The notes under the pieces: generated by a model | Database searches by the model: none | The model's input: only the letters and a program-made list of their open reading frames with translations | What the model was told of the DNA's origin: nothing | Shown: one piece after another, positions 1-7,420 of the stretch | How the letters are laid out: each line of letters starts with the position of its first letter | Position numbering within the stretch: the first letter of the stretch is position 1 | Position numbers and translations under genes: made by a program | Assembly (NCBI GenBank): GCA_039191605.1 | Contig: JBCCXL010000005.1 | Location: forward strand, 248,001-312,000 | DNA from: JBCCXL01 sp039191605 | Lineage (GTDB): Bacteria > Acidobacteriota > Thermoanaerobaculia > Multivoradales > JAHZIX01 | Length of the DNA stretch: 64,000 bases | Reading direction: 5' to 3'

Positions 1-38
1 TGAATTGCTGGACCTTGGACAGACCGACGCTCTCTGAG

Positions 39-395
39 TCACTCTTCTTCCGAAGCCGCGGGAGGAAAGGATTCATCCTCATCGAGACTCTTCAGCAGAC
101 CTTCCAAAGTAGAGGCGAGACCCTCCACCCGATGGCGGATCACCTCTCGCTCCTCCGCCCACTGGGCCCGCTCCTGCTGCCAGGTCTCGTCCCCCGACGG
201 GTCCTCGGAGGCTTCCGCGACGTCCTTCGATTTCGCTGCTGCGTCCTCGGCGGCCTGCTCTAAGGTCTCGATTCGCGCCACCAGCTCCGAGTTCTCTTGA
301 CGCAGTCGCTGAATCTCTTCCCGCGCCCGCCGCACCGTATCTTCGAGGGCGGAGAGCCAGGGTAAATCGGCCTGGGGAACCTCGGTCTGGGCCAT
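39..395 (-). CDS. Coiled-coil protein, ZapB-like
   Basis: A 118-residue, strongly charged protein with heptad-like stretches at about residues 12-55 (ALEDTVRRAREEIQRLRQEN) and 75-105, a low-complexity Ala/Glu linker between them, and no membrane segment or enzyme motif. Its ATG overlaps the pheT stop by one base (TAATG), so it is probably translationally coupled to pheT. Short coiled-coil proteins of this type often sit after pheT and before the division gene zapA, which would lie beyond the left edge; that makes a ZapB-like divisome role plausible. The assignment rests on context and coiled-coil character only. Confidence 0.6.
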   Translation of the reverse strand: MAQTEVPQADLPWLSALEDTVRRAREEIQRLRQENSELVARIETLEQAAEDAAAKSKDVAEASEDPSGDETWQQERAQWAEEREVIRHRVEGLASTLEGLLKSLDEDESFPPAASEEE

Positions 396-2554
396 TATCC
401 GGCGCCCTCAGACCACGCGAAGCGGCGGCTCAGCTCCTGCTGTACCGCGCTCTGGCGCGCGTTCACCGCATCTTGAGTCAGCGAACCTTCCGCCGAGCTG
501 TAGTGGAATCGCAGCGTCGTGTTCACCGCCCCTTCCGGCACTCCCTTGCCCTGGTAGCGGCTCACCAGCTGAACATCGGCGAGATCTTCCAGCTTCAGCC
601 CATGGACCACCGCGAGGATCTCGGCAAAGGGAACGTCGAGGGAATGGGTGAGGGTCAGATCGGCGCCAACACCGGGGAAACGGGACGGCGGCGTCACTCG
701 CAGGCCGGAGAATCGATCTCCTTCCGGCACCAGCGCAGCGGTCTCCAGCTCCGCGACGAAGAGCGGGAAGGGAAGGTCCTCGGCATCCAGAATCTGCCCC
801 AGATAACCCACCACCTGTTCCTCGCCGGCCTCTTCCACCACCACCAGATCCGCGGCGACACCGGAAACCAGCTCTTCCCTCGCCACCGCCGCGGGTCGTA
901 CCTGGAGAGTCACTGCAAAGGTGGAAAAGAGGCTCTCTACCACGCCCTTGAGATCGAAGAAGTCGAGTTCCTTCTCTCCCTGCCAGTCGTTGCCGATGAC
1001 GCCCCCACGGGCGACCGCCAGGGTCTCCCGCTCATCCACCGGCACGCCGGTGAGGGAGCTGTTCTCTTCCAGGGCGAGGAAGACGTGGCCGATCTCGAAG
1101 ATCTTAACCGCACTGGCGCCGCGGCGCTGGTTGTAGAGACTCGCGCCCAGCAGGCCGGGCACCAGGGAACGCCGCATCACCCGATAGAGATCGGAGAGGG
1201 GGTTCACCAACTCCACCGCCGGTCCAGCGCCGGGCTGGCCCTGCTGGAAGACGCCGGGATAGCGGCCGTCTACGGCGGCATCCTGGAAGGCGAAGTGCAC
1301 GGTCTCGGCGAGACCGCAGGCGGCGAGATGGCGACGAGCCGCCATCCCTCGGCGATAGACCGCAGAGGTATTGCCGTCGTGCCCCGAGAGCGCCGGCAGG
1401 GTTGCCTCGATAGCATCGTAGCCATAGAGCCGAATGACCTCCTCGTAGAGATCCTCCACCCGCTCCATGTCGAGGTAGCGCCAGCTGGGCACGGTGACCG
1501 TCCACCGAGCCCCCTGCTCGTCGGAGTCCGCTGGGTCATTCCGCTCGTTTGAGCTCGTCCGCTCAATACCGAAGCCTAGACCGCGGAACCAGGCTTCCAC
1601 CTGCTCTCGCTCGAAGCGAGCCCCGGCGAAGGCCTCCAAGCGGCGCTGGGAGAGTTCGATAGCCCGCTCCTCGAAAGGTGCGGGGTAGGCGTCCACCGGC
1701 GATTCGGAAATCTCGCCTCCGGCCACTTCCACCAGCAGAGCCGCCGCTCGCTGCGCCGCCCAGGCGCAGAGCTCCGGATCCGCCCCGCGCTCGAAGCGAT
1801 GAGATGCGTCGGTGTGCATGCCCAGCGCCGAAGCGGTGCGGCGTACCGGTCGAGGATCGAAGTAGGCGCTCTCCAGGAGCACGTCGACGGTGCTGTCGGT
1901 GACCTCGCTGTCGGCCCCTCCCATCACGCCGGCAAGGCCGATGGGTCCCGAGGCATCGGCGATGATCAACATCCCTGCCTTGAGCTCCCGCGCCTCGCCG
2001 TCGAGGGTGGTGAGGGTCTCACCGTCCCGGGCTTCCCGCACGACGATCTCCGCCGGCCCCTGCTCGTCAGCGCCCCGCAGCTTGGCCAAGTCGAAGGCAT
2101 GAAGAGGCTGGCCACATTCCCACAGCACGTAGTTGGTGATGTCCACCACGTTGTTCACCGAACGCAGCCCCAGAAGCTCGAGGCGGTCGACGATCCACTG
2201 CGGGCTCGGCCCGATGGTCACGCCCCGCACCGCCCAGGCGACATAGCGGCGGCATTGCTCCGGATCCTCGATGGATACCGTCGCCACCTCTGCCGTCGGG
2301 GCTCCCCCGGCTTCGCTCTGCGCCTGCGGGCGCCGAAGCTCGCGGCCGAAGAGCACCGCGGCCTCGCGAGCCATCCCGAGATGGTTCATGCAGTCCGGGC
2401 GATTGGTGGTGATGTCGACGTCGAGAGCGACGTCCTCTCCCACCTCTTCCTGATTCTCTACCGCCAAGCCGGCAGCGGTGAGGCGTCGAGCGACCTCGTC
2501 GACCCCCTCCGGCAGATCGACGGCCTCGGCGATCCACTGATACGAGAGCTTCAT
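395..2554 (-). CDS. pheT: Phenylalanine-tRNA ligase beta subunit
   Basis: Beta subunit of the heterotetrameric PheRS that charges tRNA-Phe in the cytosol. The 719-residue protein begins MKLSYQWIAEAVDLPEG, runs through the B3/B4 editing region (residues about 45-300), the B5 domain, a catalytic-like core with DLYEEVIRLYGYDAIEATLP, and ends in an FDX-ACB anticodon-binding domain (about 620-719). Compared with the usual ~795-residue protein it lacks the N-terminal tRNA-binding OB fold (EMAP-II type): residue ~38 runs straight into DITTNRPDCMNHLGMAREAA. It lies 15 bp after pheS. The Shine-Dalgarno AGGGG falls in a perfect 12-bp palindrome, TAGGGGCCCCTA (2557-2568). Confidence 0.97.
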   Translation of the reverse strand: MKLSYQWIAEAVDLPEGVDEVARRLTAAGLAVENQEEVGEDVALDVDITTNRPDCMNHLGMAREAAVLFGRELRRPQAQSEAGGAPTAEVATVSIEDPEQCRRYVAWAVRGVTIGPSPQWIVDRLELLGLRSVNNVVDITNYVLWECGQPLHAFDLAKLRGADEQGPAEIVVREARDGETLTTLDGEARELKAGMLIIADASGPIGLAGVMGGADSEVTDSTVDVLLESAYFDPRPVRRTASALGMHTDASHRFERGADPELCAWAAQRAAALLVEVAGGEISESPVDAYPAPFEERAIELSQRRLEAFAGARFEREQVEAWFRGLGFGIERTSSNERNDPADSDEQGARWTVTVPSWRYLDMERVEDLYEEVIRLYGYDAIEATLPALSGHDGNTSAVYRRGMAARRHLAACGLAETVHFAFQDAAVDGRYPGVFQQGQPGAGPAVELVNPLSDLYRVMRRSLVPGLLGASLYNQRRGASAVKIFEIGHVFLALEENSSLTGVPVDERETLAVARGGVIGNDWQGEKELDFFDLKGVVESLFSTFAVTLQVRPAAVAREELVSGVAADLVVVEEAGEEQVVGYLGQILDAEDLPFPLFVAELETAALVPEGDRFSGLRVTPPSRFPGVGADLTLTHSLDVPFAEILAVVHGLKLEDLADVQLVSRYQGKGVPEGAVNTTLRFHYSSAEGSLTQDAVNARQSAVQQELSRRFAWSEGAG

Positions 2555-2556
2555 CG

Positions 2557-2568
2557 TAGGGGCCCCTA
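2557..2568 (-). promoter_or_regulatory. Perfect palindrome over pheT ribosome-binding site
   Basis: TAGGGGCCCCTA is self-complementary and lies between the pheS stop and the pheT ATG, covering the AGGGG that would pair with 16S rRNA. Without a loop it cannot make a stable intramolecular hairpin, so any effect on translation is a guess. Confidence 0.3.
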
Positions 2569-2569
2569 G

Positions 2570-3658
2570 CTAGCCTTGAATCTGCCTAAGGAGGCGAAGG
2601 TCACTGTCGAAGAGCATGCGGATGTTCGGCACGCCGTAGCGAATCATCGCTACTCGATCGATGCCGAGCCCGAAGGCGAAGCCGCTGTAGCGATCCGGAT
2701 CGATATCGCAGGCCAAGAGAACCCGCGGATCCACCATCCCGGCCCCCAGGATTTCCATCCAGCCGGTTCCAGAGCAGACCGGACAGGGATCATTGGTTCC
2801 CGGAGTAATTCCAGTTCCGCCACAGAAGGGACAGGTGATGTCCACCTCCGCCGACGGCTCGGTGAAGGGGAAGTAGCTCGGACGCAGACGCACGCCGGTA
2901 TCGGGGCTGAAGAGGCGCTGAATGAAGGCTTCCAGCGTGCCCTTCAGGTCGCCGACGGTAATCCCCTCGTCGATGGCCAGACACTCGATCTGGTGAAACA
3001 TCGGGGAATGGCGCAGATCGTTGTCGTTGCGATACACCCGCCCCGGGCAGATCACCCGAATCGGCGGCCGACGAGACAACATGGTGCGAATCTGTACCGG
3101 AGAGGTATGGGTTCGCAGCACCAAATCCTGGCGCCCGTCCTGATGGCTGCTGCCCTTCACGAAGAAGGTGTCCTGGGTATCGCGGGCCGGATGATCCGGC
3201 GGGAAGTTCAGCGCCTCGAAGTTGTGGAAATCGCTCTCCACCTCGGGCCCTTCCGCCACGCTATAGCCCAGCTCGGCGAAGATCTCCTCCATCTCCGCCA
3301 CCACCCGGGTGAGGGGATGCAGGGTGCCTAAATCCGGCTGTCTTCCCGGCAGGGTCACGTCGACGGACGCGCCCTTCAGAGCCTGCTGTCGGTCCGCGTC
3401 CTCAAGACGAGCAGCGAGAGCCTGTAGGCCCTTTTCTACCTCGGTCTTGAGTCGGTTGACGGCCTGCCCGTAATCCCTCCGCTCGCTCGGCGGGACCTCT
3501 TTCATCCGCCCCATCAGGGAGCGCAATACCCCCTGCTTCTTGCCGACCCAGGCGACCCGGAGGGCATCATATTGAGCACGGTCGCTCACCGCCTCCGCCT
3601 CTTGGCGAAAGCGATGAGCTAGCTCTTCTAGCGACTCCGTCGGCGCGGCGTCGGCCAA
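2570..3658 (-). CDS. pheS: Phenylalanine-tRNA ligase alpha subunit
   Basis: Catalytic alpha subunit of PheRS. An N-terminal coiled coil (residues 1-90) precedes the class II core: motif 2 region HTSPVQIRTM...RVYRNDNDLRHSPMFHQIECL and motif 3 FAFGLGIDRVAMIRYGVPNIR. An insertion at about residues 270-295 has two CPxC knuckles with DnaJ-like CxGTG spacing (CPFCGGTG and CPVCSGTGW), followed by MEILGAGMVDP; many non-proteobacterial PheS proteins have a comparable knuckle. The start is TTG, chosen because GGAGG lies 9 nt upstream and no ATG or GTG is available between it and the rplT stop 4 nt away. Confidence 0.97.
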   Translation of the reverse strand: MADAAPTESLEELAHRFRQEAEAVSDRAQYDALRVAWVGKKQGVLRSLMGRMKEVPPSERRDYGQAVNRLKTEVEKGLQALAARLEDADRQQALKGASVDVTLPGRQPDLGTLHPLTRVVAEMEEIFAELGYSVAEGPEVESDFHNFEALNFPPDHPARDTQDTFFVKGSSHQDGRQDLVLRTHTSPVQIRTMLSRRPPIRVICPGRVYRNDNDLRHSPMFHQIECLAIDEGITVGDLKGTLEAFIQRLFSPDTGVRLRPSYFPFTEPSAEVDITCPFCGGTGITPGTNDPCPVCSGTGWMEILGAGMVDPRVLLACDIDPDRYSGFAFGLGIDRVAMIRYGVPNIRMLFDSDLRLLRQIQG

Positions 3659-3662
3659 GGCC

Positions 3663-4022
3663 TCAAGCCTCCAGGGCTTGCTTGGCGACCTGCGCCAGCT
3701 GCGCGAAGCCCTCCGGCTCCCGCACCGCCAGGTCCGCCAACATCTTGCGGTTGACGTCCACCTCGGCCTGCTTCAGGCCGTGGATCAGCTGGCTGTAGCT
3801 CAAGCCGTTGATGCGGGCGGCGGCGTTGATGCGCACCACCCAGAGGCGGCGCATCTGACGCTTGCGCTGGCGGCGATCGCGGTACGCGAAGGCGCCGGCA
3901 CGATCCACCGCCTGCTTAGCGATGCGGTGGTTGCGGGACTTACCGCCCCAATAGCCCTTCGCTAGCTTGAGTATCTTCTTACGCTTGCGGACGCGCTTTG
4001 GCCCGCGCTTGACTCTCGGCAT
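3663..4022 (-). CDS. rplT: 50S ribosomal protein bL20
   Basis: Ribosomal protein of 119 residues that binds 23S rRNA early in large-subunit assembly. It opens with the typical basic tail (MPRVKRGPKRVRKRKKILKLAKGY, first 24 residues) and carries YRDRRQRKRQMRRLWV and NGLSYSQLIHGLK, diagnostic of the family. It is followed after 4 nt by pheS. It is separated from rpmI by an unusually long 308-nt spacer; in many bacteria L20 represses its own operon through the leader of rpmI-rplT, so this spacer may hold a regulatory RNA structure. Confidence 0.98.
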   Translation of the reverse strand: MPRVKRGPKRVRKRKKILKLAKGYWGGKSRNHRIAKQAVDRAGAFAYRDRRQRKRQMRRLWVVRINAAARINGLSYSQLIHGLKQAEVDVNRKMLADLAVREPEGFAQLAQVAKQALEA

Positions 4023-4330
4023 AATCGAACCTCGTTATCCATGGGTTGGACCGGGTCGCCGGCATCATCGCCGAGGGGCGATGACGACACCTCGAACCTC
4101 TGCCCCTCCAACCGATGGAGGGCGAGAAGATTCGATGGGGAGCGCGCTCCCTGAGGAGCCGCGCTGAGACTCAATTGCAGGGCCCGCTCATCGCGGAGCC
4201 TCGCTGCAGTCTCGAAGCGCCCGGGGCGTCCCGCTGGACAGGTTCGGAACAATGTCCCAGCGGTGACGCGAGTGATATTCCTTAGAGCAGGAATACCGGG
4301 GATTCCGGCACCACGACGGTGCCGGAGGCT
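4023..4330 (-). other. Long rpmI-rplT spacer
   Basis: A 308-nt gene-free spacer between two genes that are usually almost adjacent. It contains a stable hairpin at its rpmI end (4305-4325) and GC-rich inverted segments further on, but no recognisable open frame. A leader for rplT, an RNA processing region or a separate promoter are all possible. Confidence 0.4.
4305..4325 (-). promoter_or_regulatory. Hairpin just after rpmI
   Basis: CCGGCACC and GGTGCCGG form a perfect 8-bp stem around a 5-nt loop, starting 5 nt after the rpmI stop. No T-run follows on the minus strand, so this is not a canonical intrinsic terminator; attenuation, RNA stabilisation or an L20-related structure are possible. 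Confidence 0.45.
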
Positions 4331-4519
4331 TCAGATCATCTCTTTGATGTTCTCCGCGAACTTACCGTCGACCTCCACGGCGTGGCGCAGCTGGCGCTTC
4401 CGCTTGGTGGTCTTCTTCGTCAGGATGTGATTCTTGTTGGCGCGACGCCGAATCACCTTCCCGGTCGCGGAGATACGAAAGCGCTTGGCAGCGCCTTTGT
4501 GGGTCTTCTTCTTGGGCAC
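4331..4519 (-). CDS. rpmI: 50S ribosomal protein bL35
   Basis: A 62-residue basic ribosomal protein with the family pattern PKKKTHKGAAKRFR near the N terminus and HILTKKTTKRKRQLR in the middle. The open frame extends far upstream, but the conserved N terminus and GGAGG 5 nt ahead fix the start at a GTG (4519). It precedes rplT, as in most bacteria, but the translation initiation factor gene infC that normally lies between thrS and rpmI is absent. Confidence 0.95.
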   Translation of the reverse strand: MPKKKTHKGAAKRFRISATGKVIRRRANKNHILTKKTTKRKRQLRHAVEVDGKFAENIKEMI

Positions 4520-4868
4520 GATGGCCTCCTTCGATTCGTCTCGGTCCAGTCGCCCGACGTGCACTTCGCAGGGCCGGCAGGAAGGGCCGAGGCTCGGATC
4601 GGCAGGGTCTTTCGGGAACTCGTGCGCGGACTTTGGTGAGCCGACGCGCGAACTCCCGATTATAGAGAAATCAATCTCTGAACGGCAAGACCTTTCCATA
4701 GCGATCAAGCCTTCCCGCCATCGGACATCCGAAGCGGGAGGACCGATCGCCGAGAATCGGTTGAGAGCACTGAATTGCTGAGAGCGCTGAATCGCTGAGA
4801 ACGCTGAATCGCTGAGAACGCTGAATCGCTGAGAACGCTGAATCGTTGAGAACGCTGGCCAGCGGTGG
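4520..4868. other. thrS-rpmI spacer where infC is usually found
   Basis: A 349-nt spacer. No IF3-like frame is present on either strand. It holds the 17-bp tandem repeat array at 4769-4853 close to the thrS stop; the remainder shows nothing recognisable apart from the rpmI ribosome-binding site. Confidence 0.6.
4769..4853. repeat. Tandem array, five copies of a 17-bp unit
   Basis: Unit GCTGAATCGCTGAGAAC. The first copy (4769-4785) is degenerate, the next three (4786-4836) are identical, and the last (4837-4853) has one substitution. The array ends 15 bp from the thrS stop codon. Confidence 0.9.
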
Positions 4869-6800
4869 TCAGATCTCCTTGCTTCGCGACTCGATTCCAC
4901 CGTTGAGCCGCTCGATCAGCGCCGCCGGAGTCATCGCCTCCAGCTCCTCGCCGGTGCGCAAACGCACCGACACGGTACCGGACTCGGATTCCCTCGCCCC
5001 GACTACCAGCATGTAGGGGATCTTCTGCAGCTGAGCCTCACGGATCTTGAAGCCCAGCTTCTCCCCGCGATCGTCCAGCTCGACCCTTATGCCGGCGTCG
5101 AAGAGCTCCTTGCGCACCGCCTCAGCGTGATCCAGGAAGCGATCTGAAACCGGCAGCACGGCCGCCTGAACCGGGGCCAGCCACAGCGGGAAAGCTCCGC
5201 CGATGTGCTCGATGAGCACGCCCAGGAAGCGCTCCAGAGAACCCAACATGGCGCGATGAATCAGCACCGGGCGATGCTCGTCGCCGTCCGCACCGATATA
5301 GGTGAGATCGAAGCGCTGGGGCAGCTGAAAGTCTAGCTGCACGGTGCCCAACTGCCATCGGCGGCCCAGGGCATCGCTGACCTGGAAGTCGATCTTCGGG
5401 CCGTAGAAGGCACCGTCGCCTTCATTGATGCTGTACTCGGTGCCACGAGCTTCCAGCGCCTGCTTCAGCATCGCCTCAGCACGATCCCACAGCGCCACCT
5501 CGCCAACGAACTTCTTCGGCCGCGTTCCGATGCCGATGTGGATGTCCTGGAAGTCGAAGGTGGAATAGAGCTCCAGGATCATCTCGACGACCCCCAACAC
5601 CTCCTGCTCGATCTGTTCTTCGGTGCAGAAAATGTGGCCGTCGTCCTGACAGAAGGAACGCACCCGCAGCAGGCCCTGGGTTACCCCGCTACGCTCATAG
5701 CGGTGGACTCGACCAAAATCCGCGTAGCGAATCGGCAATTCGCGGTACGAGCGGCGGGCATCGCCATAGATCAGGCAGTGGGTCGGGCAGTTCATCGGCT
5801 TGACGGCGAATTCCCGATCGTCCGCCGAGATGAAGAACATCCCCTCGGCGTAGTTGTCGTAGTGCCCGGAGGTCTTCCACATCTCCACGTCGAGAATCTG
5901 CGGGGTGAGCACCTCACCGTAGCCGAAGCGGCGGTAGAGGCTACGCACGTAATCCACCAGCAGGTTGTAGACCGTGGCCCCCTTGGGATGGAAGAAGGGG
6001 CTCGCTGGCGCCTCGGGATGGAAGGAAAAGAGATCGAGCTCTTTCCCCAGCTTGCGGTGATCGCGAGCCCGCGCTAGCTCCAGATTCTCCAAATACGCCT
6101 TCAGCTCCTTCTTGGAACCAAAAGCGGTGCCGTAGACGCGCTGCAGCATCTCGTTGCTCTCGTCGCCGCGGAAGTAGGCGCCGGAGGTATCCAGCAGCTT
6201 GACCGCGCCGATCTGAGAGAGGTTCTGCACGTGGGGTCCACGGCAGAGGTCGAGGAAATCCCCGTGCTGGAAGATGGTGATGGGCGCCCCGTCAGGGATA
6301 TCCCCCAGGCGATCCACCTTCAGAGTCTCGCCGCGGGCCTCGAAGATCTCCCGCGCCTCCTCCCGGCTCACCTCCCGGCGCTGGAAGGTGGATTTCTCCT
6401 TGAGGATCTTGCGCATCTGCTGCTCGATCTTCTCGAGGTCTTCGGGAGTGAAGGTGCGAGGGAAGCGGAAGTCGTATTGATACTTCTCGGAGTGGTCCTT
6501 GCGGCCGACGTCGATCTCGACCTCCGGCCACAGGCGCTTCACCGCATCCGCCAGCACGTGCTCCGCGGAATGGCGAATGAACTCCCCCGCCTCCGGACTA
6601 CGGCCGGTGATGATCTCGAAGGCGCCCTCGACCTCCAGGGGCTGGCGCAGATCCACCAGCTCGCCGTTGAGCTTCGCCCCTAGCGCGGCCTTCGCCAGAC
6701 CGGGACCGATCTCCTGCGCTACGTCCAGCGCAGTCTGCCCCGCGGTGATAGTGCGGACGTCCCCGTTGGGCAGGGTGAGATTCAGCGCAGCGGTGGTCAT
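4869..6800 (-). CDS. thrS: Threonine-tRNA ligase
   Basis: Charges tRNA-Thr. The 643-residue protein has all expected parts: TGS domain (1-60, beginning MTTAALNLTLPNGDVRTI), editing domain with HSAEHVLADAVKRLWP (about 70-200), class II catalytic core with the zinc-site segment MNCPTH and FCQDDGHIFC, and the C-terminal anticodon domain (about 540-643). The open frame extends 36 codons upstream, but ATG at 6800 has AGGAG 8 nt ahead and matches the family N terminus. The gene follows the two tRNA-Val genes on the same strand, with a short leader carrying a GC-rich hairpin. Confidence 0.97.
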   Translation of the reverse strand: MTTAALNLTLPNGDVRTITAGQTALDVAQEIGPGLAKAALGAKLNGELVDLRQPLEVEGAFEIITGRSPEAGEFIRHSAEHVLADAVKRLWPEVEIDVGRKDHSEKYQYDFRFPRTFTPEDLEKIEQQMRKILKEKSTFQRREVSREEAREIFEARGETLKVDRLGDIPDGAPITIFQHGDFLDLCRGPHVQNLSQIGAVKLLDTSGAYFRGDESNEMLQRVYGTAFGSKKELKAYLENLELARARDHRKLGKELDLFSFHPEAPASPFFHPKGATVYNLLVDYVRSLYRRFGYGEVLTPQILDVEMWKTSGHYDNYAEGMFFISADDREFAVKPMNCPTHCLIYGDARRSYRELPIRYADFGRVHRYERSGVTQGLLRVRSFCQDDGHIFCTEEQIEQEVLGVVEMILELYSTFDFQDIHIGIGTRPKKFVGEVALWDRAEAMLKQALEARGTEYSINEGDGAFYGPKIDFQVSDALGRRWQLGTVQLDFQLPQRFDLTYIGADGDEHRPVLIHRAMLGSLERFLGVLIEHIGGAFPLWLAPVQAAVLPVSDRFLDHAEAVRKELFDAGIRVELDDRGEKLGFKIREAQLQKIPYMLVVGARESESGTVSVRLRTGEELEAMTPAALIERLNGGIESRSKEI

Positions 6801-6845
6801 GGGCTCGTCTCCTGGAAGGCGGAAAGAAAGGTCCTGATACACCAA

Positions 6846-6865
6846 CGCCGGCCTCGTGGCCGGCG
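6846..6865 (-). promoter_or_regulatory. GC-rich hairpin in thrS leader
   Basis: CGCCGGCC and GGCCGGCG form a perfect 8-bp stem with a 4-nt loop (ACGA on the transcript), about 46 nt before the thrS start. E. coli thrS has leader hairpins that mimic tRNA-Thr, but this loop is not a Thr anticodon, so the parallel is weak. Confidence 0.4.
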
Positions 6866-6941
6866 GATGGGGACAGGCGAATTGTAGGATTTGAACCCCG
6901 TCTCTCATTGAGCCTCGATCACCGAGGGTTCATGCGGGACG

Positions 6942-7018
6942 TGGTAGGCGCTAGCGGACTCGAACCGCTGACCTCTACCGTGTGAAGGTAGCGCTCTAAC
7001 CAGCTGAGCTAAGCGCCT
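6942..7018 (-). tRNA. tRNA-Val (anticodon CAC)
   Basis: A 77-nt cloverleaf including encoded CCA. The acceptor stem AGGCGCT pairs with AGCGCCT, the D arm is GCTCAGCTGGTTAGAGC, the anticodon stem CTACC/GGTAG encloses TTCACAC (anticodon CAC), and the T arm is AGCGG-TTCGAGT-CCGCT. It reads GUG valine codons. Confidence 0.96.
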
Positions 7019-7102
7019 CAATCGTGATCCCCCAAATCGACACGATGAGATTTATCTCATCCTGCCGCAGAGGATCCTCTACAGCACCAGATCAGGAAGA
7101 TC

Positions 7103-7179
7103 TGGTAGGCCCGAGCGGACTCGAACCGCTGACCTCTACGATGTCAACGTAGCGCTCTAACCAGCTGAGCTACGGGCCT
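7103..7179 (-). tRNA. tRNA-Val (anticodon GAC)
   Basis: A 77-nt cloverleaf with encoded CCA. The acceptor stem AGGCCCG pairs with CGGGCCT, the anticodon stem CTACG/CGTAG encloses TTGACAT (anticodon GAC), and the D and T arms are the same as in the neighbouring tRNA-Val. It reads GUC/GUU. It is 84 nt upstream of the CAC gene; the two are probably one precursor. A hairpin CCAGATC/GATCTGG (7087-7105) starts within its CCA. Confidence 0.96.
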
Positions 7180-7198
7180 GTATTCGCTTGTCAAAGAC

Positions 7199-7212
7199 GG
7201 CGCAGCTGCGCC
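7199..7212. promoter_or_regulatory. Palindrome between tRNA promoter and tRNA-Val
   Basis: GGCGCAGCTGCGCC is a perfect 14-bp palindrome lying about 12-25 bp downstream of the predicted -10 box, in the position of an early-transcript operator or hairpin. Confidence 0.4.
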
Positions 7213-7223
7213 GCAGAACGAGG

Positions 7224-7252
7224 AGGCTAGCAGGGGGCCCTAGAGGTGTCAA
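7224..7252 (-). promoter_or_regulatory. Promoter of the tRNA-Val pair
   Basis: On the minus strand TTGACA (7252-7247), a 17-bp spacer and TAGCCT (7229-7224) give a sigma-70-type promoter with a perfect -35 and a fair -10, placed about 45 bp before the first tRNA. It may also serve thrS by read-through. Confidence 0.65.
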
Positions 7253-7420
7253 CCACGGTCTAAAGACACGGTTGAGATGCCCCGTCGGGATAACAGCCTA
7301 GATGCCCGTGGAGGCCCTGCCCCTAGATCCCCGAGCTGGAAGCAGTATGCTGCGTGAACAGCGAGGACCCGCAAAAGAGCCTAACAACCCGAAGCGCCGC
7401 CGCCAGGCCTTGTCGAGCCC

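Noticed and set aside
4520..4868. infC (IF3) between thrS and rpmI
   Set aside because: No frame with IF3 motifs on either strand, and the spacer is too short for an IF3 gene of normal length.
6801..6941. T-box riboswitch upstream of thrS
   Set aside because: No T-box consensus or specifier stem with a Thr codon; only a short GC-rich hairpin is present.
7188..7193. A second TTGACA on the minus strand close to tRNA-Val(GAC)
   Set aside because: It lies only 9-14 bp before the mature tRNA 5' end, so it cannot be the -35 of a promoter for this tRNA.
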